DNA of 55,279 nucleotides from Lachnospiraceae bacterium (GCA_003979345.1 RYVZ01000008.1:39969-95247), one strand, 5' to 3'. Positions 8,564 through 17,174 are shown, counted from the stretch's first letter. Made by a program: numbers and translations. The notes: generated by a model not told the origin, from the sequence alone.

Positions 8564-9120
8564 GTGACATCTTACAATTTGCAGACAGGGAAGAATTCAG
8601 GAATTGGCTTTGCGATCATTGCCAGTCCAAAGAGGGTGTCTGGCTTTTGTTTGGCAAAGCGGGCGGATGCAAAACGATCAAAGCGGACGAAGCGTTGGAA
8701 GAAGCGCTTTGCTTTGGCTGGATCGACGGGCAGATGCAGAGCATCGACGACAAAACATATCGGAAATATTTTTCCATGCGCAGGGAGAAAAGCAAGTGGT
8801 CGCAGAAAAATAAGGAGTTGGTAAAAAGCCTTGAAGAACGGGGACTGATGACCGCCTTTGGCAGAGAAAAGATAAAGGAAGCGAAGAAGAACGGTATGTG
8901 GGATGCGCCAAAACCGCAGGGGATCACAGAGGAACAGATTGCACAGGTGTTGGAGATCTTAAGACCGTACGGGCCTGCCTGCACCAACTTTCAGGCGATG
9001 CCCCTATCGGTGAAGAAGACTTATACGAGGGCGTATTTTGACGCAAAAACCGATGCCGGACGGGAAAAACGGATCGCTTGGATGGTGGAGAGGCTGAATC
9101 AGAACTTAAAGCCGATGTAA
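8560..9120 (+). CDS. YdeI/OmpD-associated family protein
   Basis: A 186-residue cytoplasmic protein of the YdeI-like (OmdA) family. Characteristic segments are the N-terminal SKEGVWLLFGK, then EEALCFGWIDGQ, the basic RKYFSMRREKSKWSQKN stretch, and the C-terminal REKRIAWMVERLNQN. The biochemical role of the family is not established. The start ATG overlaps the TGA of the HAD remnant, so it was formerly coupled to that gene. The next gene is 25 nt downstream and may be co-transcribed. Confidence 0.8.
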   Translation: MSDILQFADREEFRNWLCDHCQSKEGVWLLFGKAGGCKTIKADEALEEALCFGWIDGQMQSIDDKTYRKYFSMRREKSKWSQKNKELVKSLEERGLMTAFGREKIKEAKKNGMWDAPKPQGITEEQIAQVLEILRPYGPACTNFQAMPLSVKKTYTRAYFDAKTDAGREKRIAWMVERLNQNLKPM

Positions 9121-9145
9121 CAGTTGGATGCTACAGGAGAACAAC

Positions 9146-9706
9146 ATGGAGAACAGCATAGAAAACAACGCGAAGAGCAACACGCAGAACAACGTCGGGA
9201 ACAATCATCTGACGATGCGCAGAGCGCAGGCGGGGGATCTGACTCTGATACAGGAACTGATCAGGGGATTAGCGGTTTATGAGAAACGACCGCAGGATGT
9301 GACGGGGACGAAAGAGCAGTTACGGTACTGGCTTTTTGAAAAAAATATTGCCACGGTATGGTTTGCGGAATATGGCAAAGAGACGGTAGGGTATGCGCTG
9401 TATTATCCGGTATTCGGTTCGTTTGCGGCGGCAGGGAGCGTGTATCTGGAGGATTTTTACTTAAAAGAGGAATTTCGCGGACGCGGGTTTGGCAGGTACT
9501 TTTTTTCAAAGATCGCGGAAGCTGTGCTGGCGGAAGGCTACACCGGCATGGAGTGGAGCTGCCTTGACTGGAATCAGACCGCGATCGGCTTTTATCGGAG
9601 AGGGGAAGCAAAGCAGGAAGCGGGAAGGGTCTATTTTGGACTCGACCATGCGGGACTTGAGAAAACTGCGGCGCAGAATCTTCGTGAGGGCAGTGGAATC
9701 ATGTGA
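9146..9706 (+). CDS. GNAT-family N-acetyltransferase, diamine acetyltransferase-like
   Basis: A 186-residue GNAT acetyltransferase. The acetyl-CoA pyrophosphate loop is EEFRGRGFGRYFF (motif A), preceded by VYLEDFYL and followed by EWSCLDWNQTAIGFYRRGEA. That pattern resembles spermidine/diamine acetyltransferases, but the substrate is inferred only. The first 20 residues are Asn-rich and of low complexity. The ATG at 9146 has AGGAGA 5 nt upstream; an earlier ATG (9128) lacks a ribosome site. Confidence 0.8.
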   Translation: MENSIENNAKSNTQNNVGNNHLTMRRAQAGDLTLIQELIRGLAVYEKRPQDVTGTKEQLRYWLFEKNIATVWFAEYGKETVGYALYYPVFGSFAAAGSVYLEDFYLKEEFRGRGFGRYFFSKIAEAVLAEGYTGMEWSCLDWNQTAIGFYRRGEAKQEAGRVYFGLDHAGLEKTAAQNLREGSGIM

Positions 9707-9814
9707 TTTGAGAAGCATAATGTTCGCTTTTTGGGAATATTCGATAAGATTAAATGAGTGACACTTTATTCCTGAATTTCAGGCATCTAACATATCTAAT
9801 GTTGGGAGGGTATT

Positions 9815-10774
9815 ATGACACAATCAAATATCATCATGTACACTGCAGAAGATGGGGTCACCAAAATAGAAGTTACATTTGATCATGACACGGTTTGGCT
9901 CTCCATAGATCAAATGGCTGAATTATTTCAACGGGATAAAAGCGTAATTGGAAAGCATGTAAGAAATGTTTTCAAAGAAGGAGAATTGGAAAAGGGAGCA
10001 GTTTGGGCAAAATTTGCCTATACTGCTTCTGACGGTAAGACTTATCAGGTGGATTTCTATAATTTAGATGTTATTATTTCCGTTGGTTATCGGGTAAAAT
10101 CCCTGAGAGGAACACAGTTTAGAATATGGGCTGCTTCTATTTTGAAGGAATATATGAAAAAAGGGTTCGCATTAGATGATGATCGACTTAAGAACCTCGG
10201 AGGCGGAAACTATTTTGACGAATTGTTAACTCGTATCCGGGATATTCGCTCTTCTGAAAAAGTATTTTGGAGAAAAGTTTTGGAAATATATGCGACAAGC
10301 ATTGATTATGATCCGAAAGCAGAAAGTTCAATTTTGTTTTTTAGGCAGGTACAGAATAAAATGCACTGGGCAGCCCACAAACACACGGCGGCAGAAGTAA
10401 TCTATCAACGGGCAGATGCGGATAAAGATAATATGGGATTGACATCGTGGACCGGAGAAGGGATTAAACGTTCTGATGTAGAGGTTGCAAAGAATTATTT
10501 AAGCGAAAATGAAATAGATGCGTTAAATAAAATTGTTACGGCGTATTTAGATATTGCGGAAGTCCATGCCTTGAATCAAGAACCGATGTATATGAAGGAC
10601 TGGTTGGAAACAATTGATGACTATCTGAAAATGACAAGAAGAGATATTTTAACTACGAAAGGAACAGTTACTCATAAACAGGCTCTTGAAAAGGCACATG
10701 GAAATATGAGAAATATCAGAAAAAGCAGGATGATATCCTGTCTCCTGTGGAATGTCATTTCCTTAAAAGTATAG
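9815..10774 (+). CDS. RhuM-family protein with frameshifted C-terminus
   Basis: 319 residues as read. The start has GGGAGGG in its leader. Recognisable RhuM landmarks are TVWLSIDQMAELFQRDKS near the N-terminus, YRVKSLRGTQFRIWAASIL, and the C-terminal DYLKMTRRDILTTKGTVTHK. After KQALEKAHG the frame changes: in the -1 frame from about 10702 the sequence reads KYEKYQKKQDDILSPVE and runs to a TAA at 10804-10806, as expected for the family. One base appears deleted near 10698-10702. The N-terminus resembles phage antirepressor/KilA-type proteins; the cellular role is unclear. Codon use is AT-richer than its neighbours, suggesting transfer. Confidence 0.75.
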   Translation: MTQSNIIMYTAEDGVTKIEVTFDHDTVWLSIDQMAELFQRDKSVIGKHVRNVFKEGELEKGAVWAKFAYTASDGKTYQVDFYNLDVIISVGYRVKSLRGTQFRIWAASILKEYMKKGFALDDDRLKNLGGGNYFDELLTRIRDIRSSEKVFWRKVLEIYATSIDYDPKAESSILFFRQVQNKMHWAAHKHTAAEVIYQRADADKDNMGLTSWTGEGIKRSDVEVAKNYLSENEIDALNKIVTAYLDIAEVHALNQEPMYMKDWLETIDDYLKMTRRDILTTKGTVTHKQALEKAHGNMRNIRKSRMISCLLWNVISLKV

Positions 10775-10808
10775 AAGAATTACAAGAGTTGGAAGATGAA
10801 AAATAATT

Positions 10809-10964
10809 TTGCCTAAGTTTATCATTGAAAGATTTTTATATGAATTGAATCAAGGTAAAGACTTGTTTTTTGTGTCAACTAAAGAAGAGGTAATTCAAAA
10901 GCTGACAGGATATAATAACTATTCTGTGCAAATTCCGGTGAAATTCCGAAAAGTTATTCAGTAA
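10809..10964 (+). CDS. Short hypothetical ORF or gene fragment
   Basis: 51 codons starting at TTG (PKFIIERFLYELNQGKDLFF near its start), 3 nt after the restored RhuM stop. It is AT-rich like the RhuM gene. No family is recognised and there is no clear ribosome site. It is probably a fragment of a second gene of the transferred segment. Confidence 0.25.
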   Translation: MPKFIIERFLYELNQGKDLFFVSTKEEVIQKLTGYNNYSVQIPVKFRKVIQ

Positions 10965-11000
10965 AACATTTCAGTAAATGAAAAGACCAGAAAGAGAATG

Positions 11001-11423
11001 TTACGTGGATGCGGCATTTTCAGCGATCAGGCAGCAGGAAAATACGATTTCGTTTACGAGCATGAAAGCAGCGGCAGTCACGGGAGGACAGTACAGTCCG
11101 AGCAGAAAGACAATGACTGTCGTGGTCAACGAAAAAGCATAATATACCTTTGAGCGGTACAGCCAGCCATACGGGAGCAGATGCGCACCAAAGATCATGG
11201 CGTAGACCATCAGCATTTTTTCCGGCACAGCGGCATAGATCCACATTGCGATCAGAAAATATAAAATCTGATTGAGCGAATAAAGCAGCCCTAAGCCGAT
11301 GAGAGGGTTCGATCTGCCTTCAAAATCAATGCCAAGCCGTCTGGATATGAGATATGCCAAAGGAAGATTGATTTTTGGAAGATTGTTTCTAAAAAGCAAA
11401 TCAATATGGTCTTCGGCAATCAT
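11001..11423 (-). pseudogene. N-terminally truncated membrane protein (DUF7010-like)
   Basis: 140 residues with three to four hydrophobic segments. It contains INLPLAYLISRRLGIDF, then FGAHLLPYGWLYRSKVYY, which resemble the central and C-terminal part of DUF7010 membrane proteins. The first membrane pair expected of the family (about 50 residues) is missing, and the sequence upstream of 11423 gives only a six-codon reading frame, with no convincing ribosome site. It is therefore most likely a remnant. Function unknown. Confidence 0.5.
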
Positions 11424-11494
11424 TCATTTTTGGCGGGATTTCATTTTTGCGTTATTTATCGGATAGAAAGTGCGGTGTTGACGGGAATTAGGCA

Positions 11495-11523
11495 TTGCAA
11501 TCGATGTCCGCATATGCTATATT
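11495..11523 (+). promoter_or_regulatory. SigA promoter of the rsgA leader
   Basis: TTGCAA (11495-11500), a 17-nt spacer and TATATT (11518-11523), with a TG one base before the -10 box. Confidence 0.7.
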
Positions 11524-11566
11524 GATAAAAATGCATATTGCAAATCGCGAAAGGAGGAACAAACAG

Positions 11567-11599
11567 ATGACTGTGAATAACGAGGTGTTTGAGGTGTAA
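11567..11599 (+). CDS. Candidate 10-residue leader peptide upstream of rsgA
   Basis: ATG with a near-perfect AAGGAGG (11551-11557) 9 nt upstream, encoding MTVNNEVFEV and then TAA. It is the first ORF of the leader transcript and is followed by two terminator-like hairpins. By analogy with leaders of ribosome-protection and antibiotic-response genes, its translation may control read-through into rsgA. This is inference. Confidence 0.5.
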   Translation: MTVNNEVFEV

Positions 11600-11700
11600 A
11601 ACAGAATATGTGGCGCGGACAATGGCAGGGGCGTTCGGCTTCTTTCTTGTTGTGCCGTTTTGAAGGAACCTTTCGTGAATATGATCGCTTTCGGTTGTAG

Positions 11701-11724
11701 CACACTCAAAGGGTGTGTTTTTTT
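11701..11724 (+). terminator. Leader terminator 1 upstream of rsgA
   Basis: CACACTC/GGGTGTG, 7 pairs including one G-U, loop AAA, followed by seven T. It is too far upstream of rsgA to be a simple 3' end and no complete gene precedes it on this strand, which favours attenuation. Confidence 0.65.
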
Positions 11725-11738
11725 ATACCCATAATCAG

Positions 11739-11783
11739 CCGCAGGAAGCAACGAACGATAAGGGCTGCTTTCTGCGGTATTTT
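11739..11783 (+). terminator. Leader hairpin 2 upstream of rsgA
   Basis: CCGCAGGAAGCA/TGCTTTCTGCGG with one G-U pair, followed by TATTTTTG. A second terminator-like stem in the same leader. Confidence 0.5.
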
Positions 11784-11949
11784 TGCGCCCATTTTCAGAC
11801 ACTGATCTTCCAGACACAGTTGGAAACGGTGCTTTCCGGCGCCTGTTATCGCGGCAATGGCATTCGCACGTAAGACAGCGGCATAACATGGGAGATTGGC
11901 GGGAGATTTTTTAAGGAAAAAACAACAGTGACGATGGAGGATTTGAAAA

Positions 11950-13011
11950 TTGGATTTGAGAGATTACGGCTTTATGCCAAACATGCTGCCGGAGAATACG
12001 AAAGGGATTCCGGCGAGAATCACCGCTGTTCATAAGGAGCGGTATGCGTTGGTCTGCGAGTATGGAGAAACTTACGGCAGACTAAAAACAAAAGAATATT
12101 ATGGCGGTCTTGAAGAGTTTCCGACAACCGGAGATTTTGTCCTGATCAATTATCTGCCCGGCAGTGACAGTCAGATCATCCGCACTCTGCCCCGAAGGAC
12201 ATTTTTTATCCGCAAAGATCCCGATCCGAACAAAGGCGGGCAGGCAGTCGCCTCTAATTTTGATTATGTATTTATCATGCAGTCATTGAATCAGGATTTC
12301 AATGCAAAGCGCATGGAGCGTTATCTGACGCTGGCATGGCAGTCAGGCGCCGTTCCGGTTATCGTATTGACAAAAGCAGACCTTGCGGAGGAATACGACT
12401 CGTATATCCGCATCGCGGAAAGTCTGGCGGCAGACGCGTCCGTCCATGTCGTAAGCGCAAAAACAGGGGCGGGTCTTGACGCATTGGCGGGCTACATGAC
12501 GCCCGGAAAAACGATCGTGTTTCTAGGCTCTTCAGGGATCGGAAAATCGAGCCTTGTAAATGCACTTGCAAAAAAAGAGATCATGGCGGTCAACGGGATC
12601 CGCGAGGATGACAGTAAAGGACGGCACACCACAACCCATCGGCAGATGATCATGCTGGAGGGCGGTGCAATGATCATTGATACGCCCGGTATGCGTGAAC
12701 TGGGGATGTGGGAGGTATCCGGCGGACTGGACATGGCTTTTTCCGATGTCGAACAATATCTTGGGAGATGCCGGTTCAGCGATTGCAGGCATCGGACGGA
12801 ACCGGGCTGCGCGATCAGGGAGGCGATCGCGAACGGCGAATTATCCCGTGAACGATGGGAGAGCTATGCCGCCCTGCAGAAAGAAGCGGGCTATTCGGAG
12901 GACAAGGCTGCTTTCTTACGGCAAAAACAGCAGCGGAATAAAGGCATTGCCATGTATAACAGACGAAAAAAATCGGAGAGCAAAAAATACGGAAGAGGAG
13001 GTGCTGAGTAA
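11950..13011 (+). CDS. rsgA: Ribosome small-subunit-dependent GTPase A
   Basis: A 353-residue circularly permuted GTPase acting in late 30S maturation. An OB-fold N-terminus (to about residue 90) is followed by G4 TKAD (141-144), G5 SAK (169-171), the P-loop GSSGIGKS (193-200), GRHTTTH (224-230, switch I), DTPG (244-247) and a C-terminal zinc knuckle with C274, C279, H281, C287. The start is a TTG at 11950 with GGAGG at 11936-11940; no in-frame ATG precedes it. The long leader suggests attenuation. A methyltransferase gene follows after 1 nt. Confidence 0.93.
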   Translation: MDLRDYGFMPNMLPENTKGIPARITAVHKERYALVCEYGETYGRLKTKEYYGGLEEFPTTGDFVLINYLPGSDSQIIRTLPRRTFFIRKDPDPNKGGQAVASNFDYVFIMQSLNQDFNAKRMERYLTLAWQSGAVPVIVLTKADLAEEYDSYIRIAESLAADASVHVVSAKTGAGLDALAGYMTPGKTIVFLGSSGIGKSSLVNALAKKEIMAVNGIREDDSKGRHTTTHRQMIMLEGGAMIIDTPGMRELGMWEVSGGLDMAFSDVEQYLGRCRFSDCRHRTEPGCAIREAIANGELSRERWESYAALQKEAGYSEDKAAFLRQKQQRNKGIAMYNRRKKSESKKYGRGGAE

Positions 13012-13012
13012 G

Positions 13013-13831
13013 ATGAGAGATCATTGGATTGATGCAAAGGATTATACAATGGACTGCATGTTGCTTTTTGACCGATGGGTGCTTCGGTGGATTTTAACGA
13101 ATTGCAGTTATTATGAAGGAGATTATGTGACGGATATGGCAAAGGCACTGTATCGCTACCCATACGTGGAGCGCTTCTGCAGGGCAAAGGCGCCGGAATG
13201 CAGTCGTTTTCTCGATCGGGTGCGGGCGGTTCCCTTTGGCGGCTGGACAGACAAAGAGATGCGTGATGCGGAAACCGCGATTCTCCAGACACAGGAAACG
13301 TTTGTGGTCTACGCTTATCCCAAGATCATGGATCAGGTGAATTATATACGAAACTGGGATTCCAAATGGCTGGACCGGCTGGCAGATCTTACGGATAAGG
13401 TGGTTTTGGACGTGGGCGCGGGTACCGGACGTCTGGCGTTTGCTGCTGCGAAAAAAGCAAGGAGCGTCTATGCAAGCGAACCCTGCGACTGTCTGCGCGA
13501 GTATATGCGGGACAGGATCAAGGCGGAATCGATTAAGAACATGAAGGTACTGGACGGCGAAGTACAATGTCTGCCCTATGAAGATCACACGTTTGACGTG
13601 GTATTAAGCGGTCATGTTGTGGGCGATTTCTATGATGAGGAAATTGCTGAAATGACGCGTGTGACGAAGAACGGAGGATGGCTGGTCATCTGCAACGGCG
13701 ACGATGAACATAAGCGCAGCGCTCCGGACGGTGAATTAGTGTCCCGCGGCTTTGAGTGGTTCCTCCATGAAAGTCCTATAGGCGGAATCATTTATGATTA
13801 CAGAAAGCAGGTAAAAAAGCAGGATACCTGA
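13013..13831 (+). CDS. Class I SAM-dependent methyltransferase
   Basis: 272 residues. The Rossmann-type motif I is VVLDVGAGTGRLAFAA (about residues 127-142), followed by YASEPCD and the motif IV/V region DHTFDVVLSGHVVGDFY. The N-terminal 110 residues are not recognised. It begins 1 nt after the rsgA stop with AGGAGG at 12996-13001 inside rsgA, so the two are co-translated. The substrate is unknown; the link with RsgA makes an rRNA or ribosome-related target possible, but no motif shows this. Confidence 0.8.
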   Translation: MRDHWIDAKDYTMDCMLLFDRWVLRWILTNCSYYEGDYVTDMAKALYRYPYVERFCRAKAPECSRFLDRVRAVPFGGWTDKEMRDAETAILQTQETFVVYAYPKIMDQVNYIRNWDSKWLDRLADLTDKVVLDVGAGTGRLAFAAAKKARSVYASEPCDCLREYMRDRIKAESIKNMKVLDGEVQCLPYEDHTFDVVLSGHVVGDFYDEEIAEMTRVTKNGGWLVICNGDDEHKRSAPDGELVSRGFEWFLHESPIGGIIYDYRKQVKKQDT

Positions 13832-13886
13832 TTCTGATGGCAGGAGTGAAACAGCCGGTCGTGTGATACGTGACGCCTGACATTTT

Positions 13887-14516
13887 TCAAACCGTGTGGC
13901 GGCTCAGATTGGAGTTGTGATATGCCGGATCGCTTGTCACATCCTCGTCAAACCATGAGGGAGGAACAAACGAGTTTGCAGCTTCTATGGAAGGAAATTC
14001 TACCTCGGCAATGATGAGCCCGTCGAACGGAGCAGCGAACAGGTCAAGCTCGACCACAGGTGTCCATGCGTCCGTCGGCGTGTCCTGCGGGGAAAGGGAA
14101 GCAGTGTCCGATGCTTTGGGGCGTGAGGATAGGAAGGAATCTATTGGATCGGGAGATGTCTGCATGGATGCATCCGTCGAAGCATTTGAGTGTGCATCGG
14201 AAGAAGCTAAAGTATTTGCAGGCGCTCCTGCCCGGCAGCAGGAAGGATCAAGCGGGATCAAATATCTTTTTTTGGAGATCACATTGCCGTCCGCTTTCGG
14301 CAGCAGGTGTGCGTAGGATTCGGCATTCAGCGGAAGATTATATTCCTCGCGTGCCATAAATCCTTTGCCTTTATAAGTCATATAATAGCGGTCATCCTCC
14401 CTGCGGATGCGTATGACGGGATCGGTATTCAGATATGCCTGCTCAATGACATGAAAGGCGTAGCCGGAGATGTTTTCGGGTAATTTTTTTATGGTAAATT
14501 TGCGTTCGATTTCCAT
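13887..14516 (-). CDS. CYTH-domain protein with a low-complexity insertion
   Basis: A 209-residue CYTH (CyaB/thiamine-triphosphatase) family protein acting on triphosphate substrates with divalent metal. The N-terminal signature ExExK is MEIERK (E2, E4, K6), followed by VIRIRREDDRYYMTYKG and later the acidic strand pairs VVELDLF and IIAEVEFPS. Between residues about 91 and 151 is a Ser/Ala/Asp/Thr/Pro-rich segment that bacterial CYTH proteins do not normally have. The ATG at 14516 has AGGAAAGGAA upstream; the open frame before it is not coding. It is transcribed away from the aspS T-box. The substrate is unknown. Confidence 0.85.
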   Translation of the reverse strand: MEIERKFTIKKLPENISGYAFHVIEQAYLNTDPVIRIRREDDRYYMTYKGKGFMAREEYNLPLNAESYAHLLPKADGNVISKKRYLIPLDPSCCRAGAPANTLASSDAHSNASTDASMQTSPDPIDSFLSSRPKASDTASLSPQDTPTDAWTPVVELDLFAAPFDGLIIAEVEFPSIEAANSFVPPSWFDEDVTSDPAYHNSNLSRHTV

Positions 14517-14762
14517 GAGGGTTCCTTTCCTGAAAGTGAAGTCCTGTATGCAGGACGGGCTGTCTCCTGCGAAAAGCCCTGCATCACGGTCATAAGCGGT
14601 TCCTGATTCCGGCGGGCAGTGAGTTAAGCGCCGGAAGTTGGCGCTATTATAGCATATCCCGATGGGGATCACAAGATGCGTTGAAAAAGGGGGTGACAGA
14701 AGTTGTTGTATTCTTTGCCGCATTGTCAAGTGGTGGGGTTGCAATATTTTTATAAAAAGCAC

Positions 14763-14791
14763 TTGCAATTCTTTGAACGGCGTGCTAATAT
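14763..14791 (+). promoter_or_regulatory. aspS-gatCAB promoter
   Basis: TTGCAA (14763-14768), 17-nt spacer, TAATAT (14786-14791). It starts a leader of about 510 nt containing the T-box. The rest of 14517-14762 carries only the CYTH ribosome site and promoter area and a short stem near 14629-14652. Confidence 0.65.
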
Positions 14792-14839
14792 CAGAATAAA
14801 TCATGTATCCGTGTATACAATATAGGTGTGTGACAGCGC

Positions 14840-15167
14840 AGCGATACGACATCTACAGGATTTGACGTATGAGATGGAATGGCTGTACGGATACAGGATA
14901 CTTGAAATGAAACATGCAATGAAGGAGACTCTTGCAGGGAAACACGACAGGAATACGGCGTCACCGACTGAGAGCGCTGTTTGTGGGAAGCTGTAAAGGG
15001 AACACTCTGGAGCAGTCTGTCTGAACCGGCGCCGGCTAGGGCAGAACGTGGGTGCGCGTTAAGCACGGAGAGCGGAAGCCGGTGCAGTATGAGACGGCTT
15101 CAATACGGGTGGTACCGCGGAAAAACAATTCGTCCCGAAATACAGACATGTATTTCGGGATTTTTTT
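14840..15167 (+). promoter_or_regulatory. T-box riboswitch, Asp-specific candidate
   Basis: The T-box core GGGTGGTACCGCGG is at 15107-15120, directly before a strong terminator (15133-15167). Upstream are conserved-looking T-box leader parts: GAGAGCGCTG with GTGGGAAGC, and GAACACTCTGGAGCAG. A possible GAC specifier lies at 14946-14948, fitting aspS downstream. The 5' boundary and specifier are uncertain. Uncharged tRNA-Asp would pair with the T-box and prevent terminator formation, raising aspS and possibly gatCAB expression. Confidence 0.85.
15133..15167 (+). terminator. T-box terminator
   Basis: TCCCGAAATACA/TGTATTTCGGGA, 12 perfect pairs with loop GACA, then seven T. It lies between the T-box core and aspS, so it is conditional. 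Confidence 0.9.
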
Positions 15168-15313
15168 GTGCGACAAGCAGAGAAGCAAGATGATTTTGAA
15201 GAGGTTGCCGTGCATGCACGGGCAGATATTCTGAAAATACTTTGCAAAAAGCTGCTGATCGCGCGGAGCCGGGAAATATCAAATTTGTACCGGATATCGA
15301 AAGGAGCATTGAT

Positions 15314-17068
15314 ATGAAGACGACGGAAAACAAGTACAGAACAAAAACGATTGGTGAGATCGGTGAACAGGATATCGACCGGACACTGAAAATGTCGGGC
15401 TGGGTAGAAAATATCCGCGATCACGGAGGTGTTTCTTTTATTGACCTGCGAGATATGTACGGCGTACTTCAGGTCGTCATCCGAAAGCCGGAATTGCTAA
15501 AGGGCATTGTGAAAGAACAATGCATCAGTGTTGAAGGGATTGTGGAGAAGCGCGGCGAGGATACTTACAACCCGAAGATTCCGACCGGAACGATCGAGCT
15601 TGACGCCAAAACGATCGAGATTCTCGGCGGTGTATACAGGCAGCTTCCGTTTGAGATCATGACCTCTAAGGAGACAAAAGAGGAAGTGCGCCTGACTTAT
15701 CGCTACTTGGATCTGCGAAATAAAAAAGTAAAAGATGCAATCATTTTCCGCTCACAGGTCATTGCTTTTTTACGGCAAAAAATGACAGAGCTTGGCTTTT
15801 TGGAAATCCAGACGCCGATTTTATGTGCGTCCTCTCCGGAAGGCGCCCGCGATTATATTGTGCCGTCGAGAAAATATAAGGGAAAATTTTATGCACTCCC
15901 GCAGGCGCCGCAGCAGTATAAGCAGCTTTTGATGGCGTCGGGATTTGATAAGTACTTTCAGATCGCGCCGTGTTTCCGCGATGAGGACGCGCGCGCGGAC
16001 CGCTCGCCGGGAGAATTTTATCAACTTGATTTTGAGATGAGCTTTGCCACGCAGGAAGATGTGTTCCGTGTCGGAGAGGAAGTGCTTGAGGCAGTATTTA
16101 CGCGCTTTGCGCCGGAAGGGTATGAGGTGACGAAAGCACCGTATCCGGTCATCAGTTATAAGCAGGCGATGCTGGAATTTGGAACCGACAAACCCGATCT
16201 GCGCAATCCGCTGCGCATCATCGATGTTACGGAATTTTTTGCGAAATGTACGTTTAAGCCGTTTATTGGAAGGACAGTGCGCGCGATCAAGGTGCATGCG
16301 GAAATGTCGAACGGCTTTCATGAGAAGTTATTGTCTTTTGCGACCTCGCTCGGAATGGGCGGTCTGGGCTACTTGGAGGTTATGGACGATCTGTCTTATA
16401 AAGGTCCGATCGACAAATTCATTCCCGATGAATGCAAGCCGGAGCTGCGTGAACTGGCGGGGCTTGGCGCGGGGGATACGATCTTTTTTATCGCGGATAA
16501 GGAGGAGCGTGCCGCTTATTACGCCGGTCAGATCAGAAACGAGCTGGGAGAAAAGCTCGGACTGACGGAAGAGAAAGCGTTCCGCTTCTGCTATGTTAAC
16601 GATTTTCCTATGTTTGAGCGAGATCCGCAGACAAAGCAGATCGGGTTCACGCACAACCCGTTTTCGATGCCGCAGGGCGGGCTTGCCGCGCTCACAGAGA
16701 AGGAGCCGCTTGAGGTGCTGGCGTACCAGTATGATATTGTATGTAACGGCGTGGAGCTTTCTTCGGGTGCGGTGCGCAACCATGATATCAACATTATGAA
16801 AAAAGCATTTGAGATCGCGGGTTATGATGAGGAAACATTAAAAAAGAAATTCGGCGCGCTCTATCAGGCGTTCCAGTTTGGGGCGCCGCCCCATGCGGGA
16901 ATGGCGCCCGGTATCGACCGGATGCTCATGTTGCTGCGCGGAGAAGAAAATATCCGCGAAGTCATTGCGTTCCCGATGAGCGGGTCCGCGCAGGATTTTA
17001 TGTGTGGAGCCCCCGGAGATGTGACCGAGCAGCAACTTCGCGAGGTGCATATCAAGGTTCGGGAATAA
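15314..17068 (+). CDS. aspS: Aspartyl-tRNA synthetase
   Basis: A 584-residue class II synthetase charging tRNA-Asp. The anticodon-binding OB fold is at the N-terminus. Motif 2 lies around FDKYFQIAPCFRDEDARADR, the GAD insertion is in the middle, and motif 3 is around GMAPGIDRMLMLL. The anticodon domain has RDHGG with a His (residue 37) where E. coli AspRS has Leu. A His there is known from non-discriminating AspRS that also charge tRNA-Asn, which fits gatCAB directly downstream. The ATG at 15314 has AAGGAG at 15301-15306. Controlled by the T-box. Confidence 0.95.
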   Translation: MKTTENKYRTKTIGEIGEQDIDRTLKMSGWVENIRDHGGVSFIDLRDMYGVLQVVIRKPELLKGIVKEQCISVEGIVEKRGEDTYNPKIPTGTIELDAKTIEILGGVYRQLPFEIMTSKETKEEVRLTYRYLDLRNKKVKDAIIFRSQVIAFLRQKMTELGFLEIQTPILCASSPEGARDYIVPSRKYKGKFYALPQAPQQYKQLLMASGFDKYFQIAPCFRDEDARADRSPGEFYQLDFEMSFATQEDVFRVGEEVLEAVFTRFAPEGYEVTKAPYPVISYKQAMLEFGTDKPDLRNPLRIIDVTEFFAKCTFKPFIGRTVRAIKVHAEMSNGFHEKLLSFATSLGMGGLGYLEVMDDLSYKGPIDKFIPDECKPELRELAGLGAGDTIFFIADKEERAAYYAGQIRNELGEKLGLTEEKAFRFCYVNDFPMFERDPQTKQIGFTHNPFSMPQGGLAALTEKEPLEVLAYQYDIVCNGVELSSGAVRNHDINIMKKAFEIAGYDEETLKKKFGALYQAFQFGAPPHAGMAPGIDRMLMLLRGEENIREVIAFPMSGSAQDFMCGAPGDVTEQQLREVHIKVRE

Positions 17069-17070
17069 AA

Positions 17071-17174
17071 AAGAGTTCCGCTGTAGCGGAACTCTTTATG
17101 AAGAACCGCGAAGCGGTTCTTCTGGAGAGAGATCACGTTGATCTTTGATAAGAGTCCCGCAGTGGCGGAACTCT
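17071..17174 (+). repeat. Array of four hairpins between aspS and gatC
   Basis: AAGAGTTCCGC/GCGGAACTCTT (17071-17096), AAGAACCGC/GCGGTTCTT (17101-17121), AGATCA/TGATCT (17130-17144), and AGAGTCCCGC/GCGGAACTCT (17151-17174, one mismatch). The first begins 2 nt after the aspS stop and ends in only a few T. The fourth is a near copy of the first. The array may dampen read-through into gatC or protect mRNA ends. Confidence 0.8.

Larger units (their letters stand above)
11424..11949 (+). other. Non-coding leader region of rsgA
   Basis: 526 nt without a full gene. It contains a promoter (11495-11523), a 10-residue ORF (11567-11599), and two terminator-like hairpins (11701-11724 and 11739-11783) before the rsgA start at 11950. 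The order promoter, short ORF, terminator, gene is that of a transcription attenuator. Confidence 0.6.

Noticed and set aside
12677..13012. 112-residue N-terminal extension of the methyltransferase
   Set aside because: It lies wholly inside rsgA in another frame; the ATG at 13013 has AGGAGG.
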